Shown one piece after another: positions 8,107 through 15,054 of a stretch of 35,604 nt of DNA. Origin of the DNA: Wohlfahrtiimonas sp. Its GTDB lineage: Bacteria > Pseudomonadota > Gammaproteobacteria > Cardiobacteriales > Wohlfahrtiimonadaceae. Below the pieces are notes generated by a model. That model was not told the origin of the DNA and made no database searches. It saw nothing but the letters and a program-made list of their open reading frames with translations. The stretch is from assembly GCA_030149965.1 (NCBI GenBank), contig JASLHB010000001.1, positions 1 to 35,604 on the forward strand. Reading direction: 5' to 3'. The translations under genes were made by a program, and so were the position numbers. How positions within the stretch are numbered: position 1 is the first letter of the stretch; every line of letters starts with the position of its first letter.

Positions 8107-8766
8107 TTATTGAAGAAAATTTACAACTTCTGAATATAACATATCATTTTGAAATATATAGCTACTATGATCGTGATTTTCTAGGATCAATAAGTTAGAG
8201 TTTTGAATGCTTTCATGAATTTTTTCAAAAGTTCCTGCTTTATAAAGATCATTCTCGCCACCAATAATTAAGGTTTTCGCTTCGATCTTTTTGAGATCAT
8301 CCGCTTCGATATTGGGCTCATCCAGCATCATTTTATATAAAGGATTGGGATCATTTTTATATAAACGTTCCACATAGCGCGTACAAGCATCTGTAAAATC
8401 GCTGGGCTTGAGATTAGGACCGAGAAGGATCGCATGTTTCACCAATTGTGGATGTTGCATCGCCAATAGCATTGTAATGATTGAACCATCGCTAAAGCCA
8501 ATGATATTCACCTTGTTAAGGTTCATGACAGAGATGAAAGCATAGACATCATCCATCATGGTTTGATAATGGAACTGATCTGTCATTTCACTGTGCCCAT
8601 GATTGCGGCTATCAATGGCATAACAAGTAAAGTGATCAGCAAGCTTTGCAATCAAAGGATCAAACGTATGATGATCTTCGCCATTGCCATGCAAAAATAT
8701 TAAGGGATCACCGCTGCCTTGTTGCGTATAGAAAAGCTGAATGTCATTGACTTGAATATATGCCAT
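8107..8766 (-). CDS. Alpha/beta hydrolase
   Basis: This is a cytoplasmic alpha/beta-hydrolase of 219 residues with unknown substrate. It shows the oxyanion motif LHGNGEDHHTF (about 25-35), the arm SRNHGHSE, the nucleophile elbow GFSDGS with Ser92, a late acid in GGENDLY, and the catalytic His in ENHDHSS. There is no signal peptide. It starts 15 bases after the stop of the upstream ABC exporter gene on the same strand, with an AAAGGA ribosome binding site, so the two are probably one transcript. The link might reflect handling of an exported or imported ester, but nothing in the sequence names the compound. Confidence 0.85.
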   Translation of the reverse strand: MAYIQVNDIQLFYTQQGSGDPLIFLHGNGEDHHTFDPLIAKLADHFTCYAIDSRNHGHSEMTDQFHYQTMMDDVYAFISVMNLNKVNIIGFSDGSIITMLLAMQHPQLVKHAILLGPNLKPSDFTDACTRYVERLYKNDPNPLYKMMLDEPNIEADDLKKIEAKTLIIGGENDLYKAGTFEKIHESIQNSNLLILENHDHSSYIFQNDMLYSEVVNFLQ

Positions 8767-8781
8767 GGAATCCTTTGAATT

Positions 8782-10602
8782 TTATTGTTGCTGTAGTTGC
8801 CAAAGGGAAGAATATAATCCGCCTTGTGCAACTAAATCAGCATGAGAGCCAGTTTCCACAACTTTACCATGATTGATGACAACTAAACGATCCATTTTGG
8901 AAATGGTGGATAAACGATGCGCAATGGCAATCACAGTTTTGCCTTCCATCAATTCCTCTAAATGCTCTTGAATCACAGCTTCAGATTCAGAATCGAGGGC
9001 AGAAGTTGCTTCATCTAAAATAAGAATGGGCGCATTTTTCAATAATACGCGAGCAATGGCGATTCTTTGGCGCTGTCCGCCAGATAGTTTGACGCCATTT
9101 TCACCCACAACAGCATCCAAACCTTTATTGCCATATTGATCCACTAAATCATAAACAAATTCATGGGCTTTGGTTTGTTTTAACACTTGGGCGATCATTT
9201 CATCAGTTGCAGTGGGATTGCCATACAAAATATTGTCACGAATAGAGCAGTGCAACAAAGCTGTATCTTGCGCCACAACGCCAATATTTCCGCGCAAACT
9301 TTCTTGTGTGATGGATTGAATATTTTGTCCATCAATGGAAATAGAGCCTGAATTGGTATCAAATAAACGCAATAGAAGATTGATTAAAGTTGTTTTACCT
9401 GCGCCAGAAGGGCCAACCAATGCAACTTTTTCACCTGAAGCGATGGTTAAGTTCAGATCTTGATAAATTGGTTTGTCAGGATGATAGGCGAAATTAATGT
9501 TTGCAAAAGAGATTTTTCCTGTGGGAACAGATAATTTATCCGCATTCTCTTTGTCCATAATTTCACGATCAGCAGTCATGATTTTAATGCCATCTTGCAC
9601 GCTGCCAACATCCTCAAAGATGCTACTGACAACTTTCATCACCCAAGTGGACATAGTATTTAATCGAATCACTAAGCTCAACGCAAAGGCAATCGCGCCC
9701 GTGGAAATCAAAGAATCTTGCCAAAGTAATAAAGAAACAATTACAGTGGCGGCAATCAATAAACTATTGAGAATCATCAATGAGAAATCTAATAGTGTGA
9801 TCAAGCGCGTTGAATAAAGCGCCATGTTGGTTTGATTGGTCATCAATTCATGGGTTTTTTCTTGTTCTCTTGCAGAATGAGCAAAGAGTTTAAGGGTTAA
9901 AATATTGCTGTAAGTATCCACAATGTGCCCCATTAAGCGAGAGCGAGCTTTAGCAGATTGATGAGAGCGCTCACGGGTTTTGGGTAAAAAGTATTTCAGC
10001 AATAAAATATAGAAAATGATCCAAAGCACAATCGGCACAGCCAACCAAACATTGAGCTCAATAAATAAAATGACAGTAGTTAATGCTGAAATAATCACTC
10101 GCCACATTGAATCAATGGTCATTAGCACCGAGTTGCGAATAGATTGCCCTGTGCTCATGACGCGGCTTGCAATCCCACCAGAAAAATTGCTGTGGAAGAA
10201 ATTCAAACTTTGTTTGATGAGATAATTGTGCTGTTGCCAGCGAATCAAAGATGTGAAGTTAGTAGTAATCACTTGATTCATCATAATATTGTGAATCAAT
10301 GAAACAATTGGGCGAATGAGTACAATCACAGCCAACATCCATAAAAATGTGGATTTGTGTTGTGCAAATAATTCAGAAGGCGATTGAACAGCTTGGATGA
10401 TATCGACAATATCGCCAATATATTTGAATAAAATAATGTCGAGCAGTGCAGTGAAAAATCCCACAATGAATAGTGCGATCAAAGGCGCTTTTACTTGTTT
10501 GAGATAAAACCAATAGAAGGCAAATAGCGTTTTAGGTGGTGCGATGTCTGGAGATTGTTTAAAGGGATGAATGATTCTTTCGAATAGATTGAGTTTTTTC
10601 AT
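8782..10602 (-). CDS. ABC exporter, fused permease and ATPase (ABCB/MsbA-like half transporter)
   Basis: This 606-residue half transporter would work as a homodimer or heterodimer in the inner membrane. The N-terminal half has about six membrane segments (roughly residues 40-60, 85-105, 165-185, 186-206, 268-292 and 296-315). The ATPase half has Walker A GPSGAGKT (397-404), the signature LSGGQ (506-510), Walker B ILILDE (526-531) and the switch HRLSTI. The substrate cannot be told. No clear ribosome binding site precedes the ATG. A -10 box and a Fur-box-like 15-mer lie upstream, so iron control and metal-related or siderophore-related transport are possible but unproven. It probably forms an operon with the downstream hydrolase. 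Confidence 0.93.
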   Translation of the reverse strand: MKKLNLFERIIHPFKQSPDIAPPKTLFAFYWFYLKQVKAPLIALFIVGFFTALLDIILFKYIGDIVDIIQAVQSPSELFAQHKSTFLWMLAVIVLIRPIVSLIHNIMMNQVITTNFTSLIRWQQHNYLIKQSLNFFHSNFSGGIASRVMSTGQSIRNSVLMTIDSMWRVIISALTTVILFIELNVWLAVPIVLWIIFYILLLKYFLPKTRERSHQSAKARSRLMGHIVDTYSNILTLKLFAHSAREQEKTHELMTNQTNMALYSTRLITLLDFSLMILNSLLIAATVIVSLLLWQDSLISTGAIAFALSLVIRLNTMSTWVMKVVSSIFEDVGSVQDGIKIMTADREIMDKENADKLSVPTGKISFANINFAYHPDKPIYQDLNLTIASGEKVALVGPSGAGKTTLINLLLRLFDTNSGSISIDGQNIQSITQESLRGNIGVVAQDTALLHCSIRDNILYGNPTATDEMIAQVLKQTKAHEFVYDLVDQYGNKGLDAVVGENGVKLSGGQRQRIAIARVLLKNAPILILDEATSALDSESEAVIQEHLEELMEGKTVIAIAHRLSTISKMDRLVVINHGKVVETGSHADLVAQGGLYSSLWQLQQQ

Positions 10603-10650
10603 ATTGAATTATTGTGCGCCCATTGAGATATAGATATATCTTATTCTAAT

Positions 10651-10665
10651 TGGGAACGATTATCA
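10651..10665 (-). promoter_or_regulatory. Possible Fur box upstream of the ABC exporter
   Basis: On the minus strand TGATAATCGTTCCCA matches the 7-1-7 Fur inverted repeat (TGATAAT n ATTATCA) at 11 of 14 positions, with one half perfect. It lies directly downstream of a TATAAT (10666-10671, minus strand), where a bound repressor would block transcription. The longer 19-base Fur consensus fits poorly (11 of 19). Confidence 0.35.
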
Positions 10666-10671
10666 ATTATA
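10666..10671 (-). promoter_or_regulatory. Candidate -10 element for the ABC exporter operon
   Basis: A perfect TATAAT lies on the minus strand about 65 bases before the exporter start. Its -35 region falls inside the long hairpin at 10673-10704, and no good -35 match is visible. Confidence 0.4.
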
Positions 10672-10672
10672 G

Positions 10673-10704
10673 AATTATCTGATGAATGGCTTCATCAGAT
10701 AATT
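10673..10704. repeat. Long perfect inverted repeat between the GyrI-like and ABC genes
   Basis: The arms AATTATCTGATGAA (10673-10686) and TTCATCAGATAATT (10691-10704) pair perfectly around TGGC. The repeat lies 16 bases past the stop of the GyrI-like gene on the minus strand. It is probably that gene's transcript end, though no T run follows, and it overlaps the presumed -35 region of the exporter promoter. Confidence 0.7.
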
Positions 10705-10720
10705 TATATGTATGAAATTT

Positions 10721-11122
10721 TTAGCTAGAAGGTTTGAGACTGATGAAAATTGCAACAGTGCCATCAGCACGATATTCTTCATAATCTGCATCATATTGGC
10801 GATTTAATTCACCTTGTTCTTCCATTTTCCAGATCTTTTGCCATGCTTCAAAAATACTGCTGGGTTGATTCAGTAATACAGAAAATTCACGATAATGATC
10901 ACCTAAAGTAATGGCATTATCTCGCGGTTTTTCCGTTGATATTGCGATGGATAAATCATAATCGCCTTGATAATTACTTTCGTAGTTATGATAAACACCA
11001 AAAATACTGCCAGTATGATTGGGCAAAAGTTGTAATGCTTCAGCCCAAAGATCGGTCACTTTTTCGATGATCTCAGGATCATTCCAATTATTAGTGCGAA
11101 GCGATAAGAAAGGTTGAAGCAT
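10721..11122 (-). CDS. GyrI-like / integron-cassette-type effector-binding protein
   Basis: This 133-residue cytoplasmic protein resembles the stand-alone small-molecule binding domains related to GyrI, AraC effector domains and integron Cass2. Features supporting this are 'GSIFGVYHNYESNYQGDYDLSI' near the middle, the helix 'SIFEAWQKIWKMEEQGELNRQY' and the terminal strand 'DGTVAIFISL'. These folds bind amphipathic cations or drugs, sometimes to sequester them. It starts 8 bases after ilvA with an AAGGA box and is probably translated from the same mRNA, though a link to isoleucine synthesis is not obvious. Function is inferred from family resemblance only. Confidence 0.6.
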   Translation of the reverse strand: MLQPFLSLRTNNWNDPEIIEKVTDLWAEALQLLPNHTGSIFGVYHNYESNYQGDYDLSIAISTEKPRDNAITLGDHYREFSVLLNQPSSIFEAWQKIWKMEEQGELNRQYDADYEEYRADGTVAIFISLKPSS

Positions 11123-11130
11123 TATGATCC

Positions 11131-12642
11131 TTATAAAAATAGTGCGTAAGCAGGATTATCCGTTTCTTCGATGTAATCGTAGCCCAGTTTGGATAAAAAC
11201 TCTTGGAAGAATGCTTCGCTTTCTGGTGGAACATTGATGCCAACCAATGCGCGACCATAATCCGAACCATGATTACGATAATGGAACAACGTAATATTTA
11301 GCTGGATGTTCAAAGTCGTTAAGAATTTGAATAGAGCATTGGGTTGTTGTGGGAAAATAATGCGAAGTAAGCGCTCATGCTTAATCGTTCGAGGTTTTTT
11401 ACCGCCAACCATGTGACGAACGTGCAATTTAGCCAATTCATTGTCACTTAAATCTGTTACAGAAAGATTATGAGATTCCAGTGCTTTAATTACTTCTTCT
11501 TTTTCAGTTTTGCCATGTTGCAAATGAATGCCCACATAAACTGTTGCTTGGCGATCTGTACAGTAACGATAGTTAAATTCGGTGATATGACGTTGTCCAA
11601 TCACATTCACAAAATTAAGGAAGCTGCCGGGTTCTTCTTGAATGCTGACCGCCAACAACGCTTCTTTGCCTTCGCCCAATTCTGTGCGCTCTGCAACATA
11701 TTGCAGGCGATCAAAGTTAATATTTGCACCGCTCAATACATTGCCAATATTCTTCAATCCACTGTCAGGATTCTCTGCCAAATATTTTTTAATACCTGCA
11801 ACGCCTAAAGCACCAGAAGGTTCAGTGATTGCGCGTGTATCTTCAAAGATATCTTTCATCGCTGCACAGATTTCATCTGTTGTGACGCAAACAATGTCAT
11901 CCACCAAGGTTTTAGCAATTTCAAAAGGGTTTTCGCCGATCTGTTTGACGGCTGTACCATCTGCAAATGTGCCCACTTGTTTCAACTTAATGCGTTCATT
12001 TTTGAGTAACGCTTCTTTCATTGACGCGGATTCAATTGGTTCTACGCCAATCACTTTGCAATGTGGTGCGATGAATTTAATATAAGCAGCAACGCCAGCG
12101 ATTAAACCACCGCCGCCAACTGGAACAAAAATTGCGTCTAAATCAGGTTGCTGTTCAATCATCTCTTTGCCGATTGTGCCTTGACCTGCGATTACGCTCC
12201 AATCGTTGAAAGGATGGATCAATGTTTTGCCACTTTCGCTGGCTAAACGCAATGCATATTCGCTTGCATCATCAAAGTTATCGCCATAAAGCACAACATT
12301 AGCACCGCGCGCTTGGCAGGCTTGTACTTTTAAAGCTGGCGCAGTAATCGGCATGACAATTGTTGTATCAATGCCCAATGCTTGACCACTTAATGCAACA
12401 CCTTGTGCATGGTTGCCAGCAGAAACACAAATCACACCCTTACGACGCGCTTCTGTATTCAATTGATAGATACAGTTATAAGCACCGCGAATTTTGAAAG
12501 AGAAAACAGGTTGAGTATCTTCACGCTTAATCCAAATATTGGTATTTAAGTTTTTAGATAAGCGTGGCATGAAATCAAGAGAAGTACGCTCTGCGACATC
12601 ATAGACGCGAGCGGTTAAAATATTGCGGATCAAGTTATCCAT
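11131..12642 (-). CDS. ilvA: Threonine ammonia-lyase (biosynthetic threonine deaminase)
   Basis: This PLP enzyme converts threonine to 2-oxobutyrate, the first committed step of isoleucine synthesis. The PLP lysine is K50 in SFKIRGAYN, and the phosphate-binding loop GGGGLIAG lies near residue 176. Two ACT-like regulatory modules follow in the last third (starting about EALLAVSIQEEPGSF and ERLLRIIFPQQPNAL), as in isoleucine-inhibited IlvA rather than the short catabolic enzyme. Length is 503 residues. The ribosome binding site AAAGG lies 6 bases before the ATG. No other ilv genes are adjacent, and no attenuator-like leader peptide was found in the 59 bases to the next gene. Confidence 0.97.
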   Translation of the reverse strand: MDNLIRNILTARVYDVAERTSLDFMPRLSKNLNTNIWIKREDTQPVFSFKIRGAYNCIYQLNTEARRKGVICVSAGNHAQGVALSGQALGIDTTIVMPITAPALKVQACQARGANVVLYGDNFDDASEYALRLASESGKTLIHPFNDWSVIAGQGTIGKEMIEQQPDLDAIFVPVGGGGLIAGVAAYIKFIAPHCKVIGVEPIESASMKEALLKNERIKLKQVGTFADGTAVKQIGENPFEIAKTLVDDIVCVTTDEICAAMKDIFEDTRAITEPSGALGVAGIKKYLAENPDSGLKNIGNVLSGANINFDRLQYVAERTELGEGKEALLAVSIQEEPGSFLNFVNVIGQRHITEFNYRYCTDRQATVYVGIHLQHGKTEKEEVIKALESHNLSVTDLSDNELAKLHVRHMVGGKKPRTIKHERLLRIIFPQQPNALFKFLTTLNIQLNITLFHYRNHGSDYGRALVGINVPPESEAFFQEFLSKLGYDYIEETDNPAYALFL

Positions 12643-12701
12643 GAGAAACCTTTATGTGTAGTCGAGTAAATTTCTAATGAATCTACGAAGATAGCATTAC
12701 T

Positions 12702-13220
12702 TTATTGAAAAAAATAGGGGTAAACGGAATCTAGCAGATATGCTTTGTATTGTTCAGGATCATTGCGAAGTTTTGTGGCTGAGATATTAATTTGTGCGCG
12801 ATCAGGATCAAATAATTCCACAGGCAAATTAAAATGTTCATCATATAATGGCGCATCTTGTGGTTCGCTACTGAATACAACATCGGGTTGAATATTATAT
12901 TCTGCCAAGGTTAGTTTGACGCGATTTGCCCATTCAAGCCAGCCATTCGGATAAGTTGGAATACCATCTTCGTTGAAATCAATTGGATGCAGATTTGGAT
13001 ATTGCTTGGTTAAAGGCTCAAACCATGCCATTCTTTGCGCTCGGGTTGGCATTTGGATCATTTGGCTTTGTTCAAATAATTTTTGATCACGCTCTGTATC
13101 ACTGCAAACAAAAACGTAGAGATCATTGACAGTTTGCAATGCTTTTTCCATCATAAGAATGTGGCCAGAATGCAATGGAAAAAACTTGCCGAATATAAGC
13201 CCAGTTGGATATTTTTTCAT
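12702..13220 (-). CDS. nadR: NadR-type nicotinamide-nucleotide adenylyltransferase, single domain
   Basis: This 172-residue protein matches the central NMN adenylyltransferase domain of NadR, which joins NMN and ATP to make NAD. The nucleotidyltransferase motif GKFFPLHSGH is at the N terminus, the segment 'TYPNGWLEWANRVK' resembles NadR's 'PYPHGWDVWSN', and the second motif ISATKLR is near the end. It stops where NadR's ribosylnicotinamide kinase domain would begin, and it also lacks the N-terminal repressor helix-turn-helix. The frame opens at 13244 but ATG 13220 gives the usual domain start; neither has a good ribosome binding site. A PnuC transporter is encoded at 25379. The start lies head to head with cls, almost without a gap. 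Confidence 0.85.
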   Translation of the reverse strand: MKKYPTGLIFGKFFPLHSGHILMMEKALQTVNDLYVFVCSDTERDQKLFEQSQMIQMPTRAQRMAWFEPLTKQYPNLHPIDFNEDGIPTYPNGWLEWANRVKLTLAEYNIQPDVVFSSEPQDAPLYDEHFNLPVELFDPDRAQINISATKLRNDPEQYKAYLLDSVYPYFFQ

Positions 13221-13238
13221 ATTTTTAAAGGAATATAA

Positions 13239-14720
13239 ATGCACGGATTGTTTATCGATATTATCACAGACTGGGGCACATTTATGGGGATGTTCACGAT
13301 CCTTTATTTTTTGGCCATTCTTATTGTGACAGTGATCATCATTAACAATGAAGAAGGGGCGACTAAAACCCTTGGTTATTTAACCTTGATCTGGTTTGTG
13401 CCTTTGTTTGGTGTGATTTTATATTTCTCGTTGGGTGTGAATTATCGAAACAAACAAATGTATTCCAAGAAATTGGAGATGAATAAAAACCTAGAAGATG
13501 AAGCAGATGATTATATTCAGAAAATATCTGCAGAAGCTTTGAGCTACAATAGCCAAGCAGTTAATCAATTCAAAACAATCGCACAATTGGTTGGGCATAA
13601 TTTTGCTGATCAAATCAGTGTTGGCAATAAAATTGATGTATTGATTGATGGTGAAAATGCCTTTCCTGTGATCATTGAAGCATTGAAAAATGCCAAAGAT
13701 ACGATTCATTTAGAGTATTACATCATTCGTAATGATAATATTGGCAATCAGATCAAAGATATTTTGATACAAAAAGCGAAAGAAGGCGTGAAAATTCGCC
13801 TGATTTATGATGATTTCGGCAGTAAAGCCATTCGCGGCACTTATGCAGATGAATTACGTGCAGCAGGTATTGAAGTTTATCCATTCCGTAAAATTATATT
13901 GGTTGCATTGGCCAATCGCTTAAATTATCGCAATCACCGTAAAATCATTGTGGTTGATGGGAAGATTGGCTTTGTGGGCGGTATTAACATTGGTGATGAT
14001 TATATTAATTTACCAACCTCTAAAGTTTATCATCGTGATATGCACATGCGAGTGGAAGGGCCAATAGTTTATTCATTGCAATATATTTTCTTAGGCGATT
14101 GGCAGTTTTGCGCCAAGGAAAAATTGACAGCAGATAATGCTTTATTTCCAAATCATGTTCGCCAAGATGATGGGAAAATCGCGCAAATTGCAGCGAGCGG
14201 TCCAGATTCTAAATACCCAATGATTATGTACACTATTTTGCGTGCGATTATGTTGGCAAAAGAAGAAATTTTAATCACAACGCCATATTTCGTGCCATCG
14301 GAAGCGGTGATTGAAGCGATTAAAAATGCGGCGTTAAGTGGCGTGAAAGTTAAATTATTAGTGCCTTATGCAACGAATTCTTTAGTCACACAATTAGCAT
14401 CGAGTTCATATTATTCTGCATTTATGGCAGCGGGCGTTGAGATTTATCGTTATAAGAAAGGCTTCATTCACGCAAAAACATCTGTGTTTGATGGACAATT
14501 TAGCATCATTGGTACAGCGAATATGGATAACAGAAGTTTTAATCTGAACTTTGAAGTGAACGGCATGATTTATGATGAAGAATTGGGGCAACAAATGCGC
14601 GATGAGTTTTCAAAAGATTTAACACATTCAGTACGTTTAGATCCAATTGAATGGGAAAAACGAAGCTCAGTTAAACGATTTATTGAAAAAGTAGCGCGTT
14701 TAACTTCATCGTTACTTTAA
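13239..14720 (+). CDS. cls: Cardiolipin synthase (ClsA-type phospholipase D family)
   Basis: This inner-membrane enzyme makes cardiolipin from two phosphatidylglycerols. Two hydrophobic N-terminal segments (about residues 15-37 and 42-65) are followed by two phospholipase D domains, with HKD-type motifs NHRKIIVVDG (about residue 231) and IHAKTSVFDG followed by IGTANMDNRSF (about residue 408). Length is 493 residues, close to ClsA. An AAAGGA box lies 6 bases before the ATG. The gene starts only 18 bases from the divergent NMN adenylyltransferase start, so each gene's promoter must lie inside the other's coding start. No rho-independent terminator with a T tract follows. Confidence 0.95.
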   Translation: MHGLFIDIITDWGTFMGMFTILYFLAILIVTVIIINNEEGATKTLGYLTLIWFVPLFGVILYFSLGVNYRNKQMYSKKLEMNKNLEDEADDYIQKISAEALSYNSQAVNQFKTIAQLVGHNFADQISVGNKIDVLIDGENAFPVIIEALKNAKDTIHLEYYIIRNDNIGNQIKDILIQKAKEGVKIRLIYDDFGSKAIRGTYADELRAAGIEVYPFRKIILVALANRLNYRNHRKIIVVDGKIGFVGGINIGDDYINLPTSKVYHRDMHMRVEGPIVYSLQYIFLGDWQFCAKEKLTADNALFPNHVRQDDGKIAQIAASGPDSKYPMIMYTILRAIMLAKEEILITTPYFVPSEAVIEAIKNAALSGVKVKLLVPYATNSLVTQLASSSYYSAFMAAGVEIYRYKKGFIHAKTSVFDGQFSIIGTANMDNRSFNLNFEVNGMIYDEELGQQMRDEFSKDLTHSVRLDPIEWEKRSSVKRFIEKVARLTSSLL

Positions 14721-14785
14721 GGAAAAGATAGGCTATATGTTAGTGTTTAATAAGAATTAATATCAATTGATTTTTATTGTCATTA

Positions 14786-14805
14786 ACTTAATTGTAAAAT
14801 TAAGT
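14786..14805. repeat. Inverted repeat in the cls-nrdA gap
   Basis: ACTTAATT (14786-14793) and AATTAAGT (14798-14805) form a perfect 8-base inverted repeat around GTAA, about 90 bases upstream of the nrdA -10. It may be an operator or a weak end for cls. It does not resemble the NrdR box consensus. Confidence 0.45.
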
Positions 14806-14891
14806 GATATGATTTTTTAATTTAAGTTATTGATTAATAAAAAATATATTTTTTCAAGATCATAAAAAGAACAGATTAATTTTTATAAAAT

Positions 14892-14899
14892 GCTATAAT
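14892..14899 (+). promoter_or_regulatory. Extended -10 promoter of nrdA with rRNA-type discriminator
   Basis: TGCTATAAT (14891-14899) is an extended -10 with a perfect hexamer. It is followed by GCGCCTCC, the GC-rich discriminator typical of rRNA promoters under growth-rate and ppGpp control. The upstream 60 bases are A/T tracts, as in an UP element. No good -35 is visible. Transcription should start near 14906-14908. Confidence 0.7.
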
Positions 14900-14907
14900 G
14901 CGCCTCC

Positions 14908-14943
14908 TCGATCATTGGCAATAGTCTTATTGCCAATGATCGA
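14908..14943. repeat. Perfect 16-bp hairpin at the predicted 5' end of the nrdAB mRNA
   Basis: TCGATCATTGGCAATA (14908-14923) and TATTGCCAATGATCGA (14928-14943) pair perfectly around GTCT. No T tract follows, so it is not a simple terminator. Given the -10 at 14894-14899, the transcript would begin almost exactly at the base of this stem. It could stabilise the mRNA, or the DNA symmetry could bind a regulator. The rest of the leader to 15054 holds a small GCACA-A-TGTGC palindrome (14981-14991) and nothing else recognised. Confidence 0.85.
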
Positions 14944-15054
14944 ATAGATTTTGAGATGCGGGGGAATTTTTTAAAAAGCTGCACAATGTGCGCTTTATGA
15001 TTTCTTCGCCTTTTTTATTTTTACATTTCAGAAAAACTTGGGTGAGGAATAGTA

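Noticed and set aside
11642..12085. Plus-strand open frame of 147 codons inside ilvA
   Set aside because: It lies opposite the conserved ilvA coding sequence and has low-complexity composition typical of antisense frames.
14908..14943. Perfect hairpin read as a rho-independent terminator for cls
   Set aside because: No T tract follows either arm, and a strong extended -10 lies just upstream, so it fits the 5' end of the nrdA transcript better.
14721..15054. NrdR boxes upstream of nrdA
   Set aside because: No pair of sites resembling the NrdR consensus (ACACTATATATTGTGT-like) was found; the only symmetrical site at 14786-14805 does not match.
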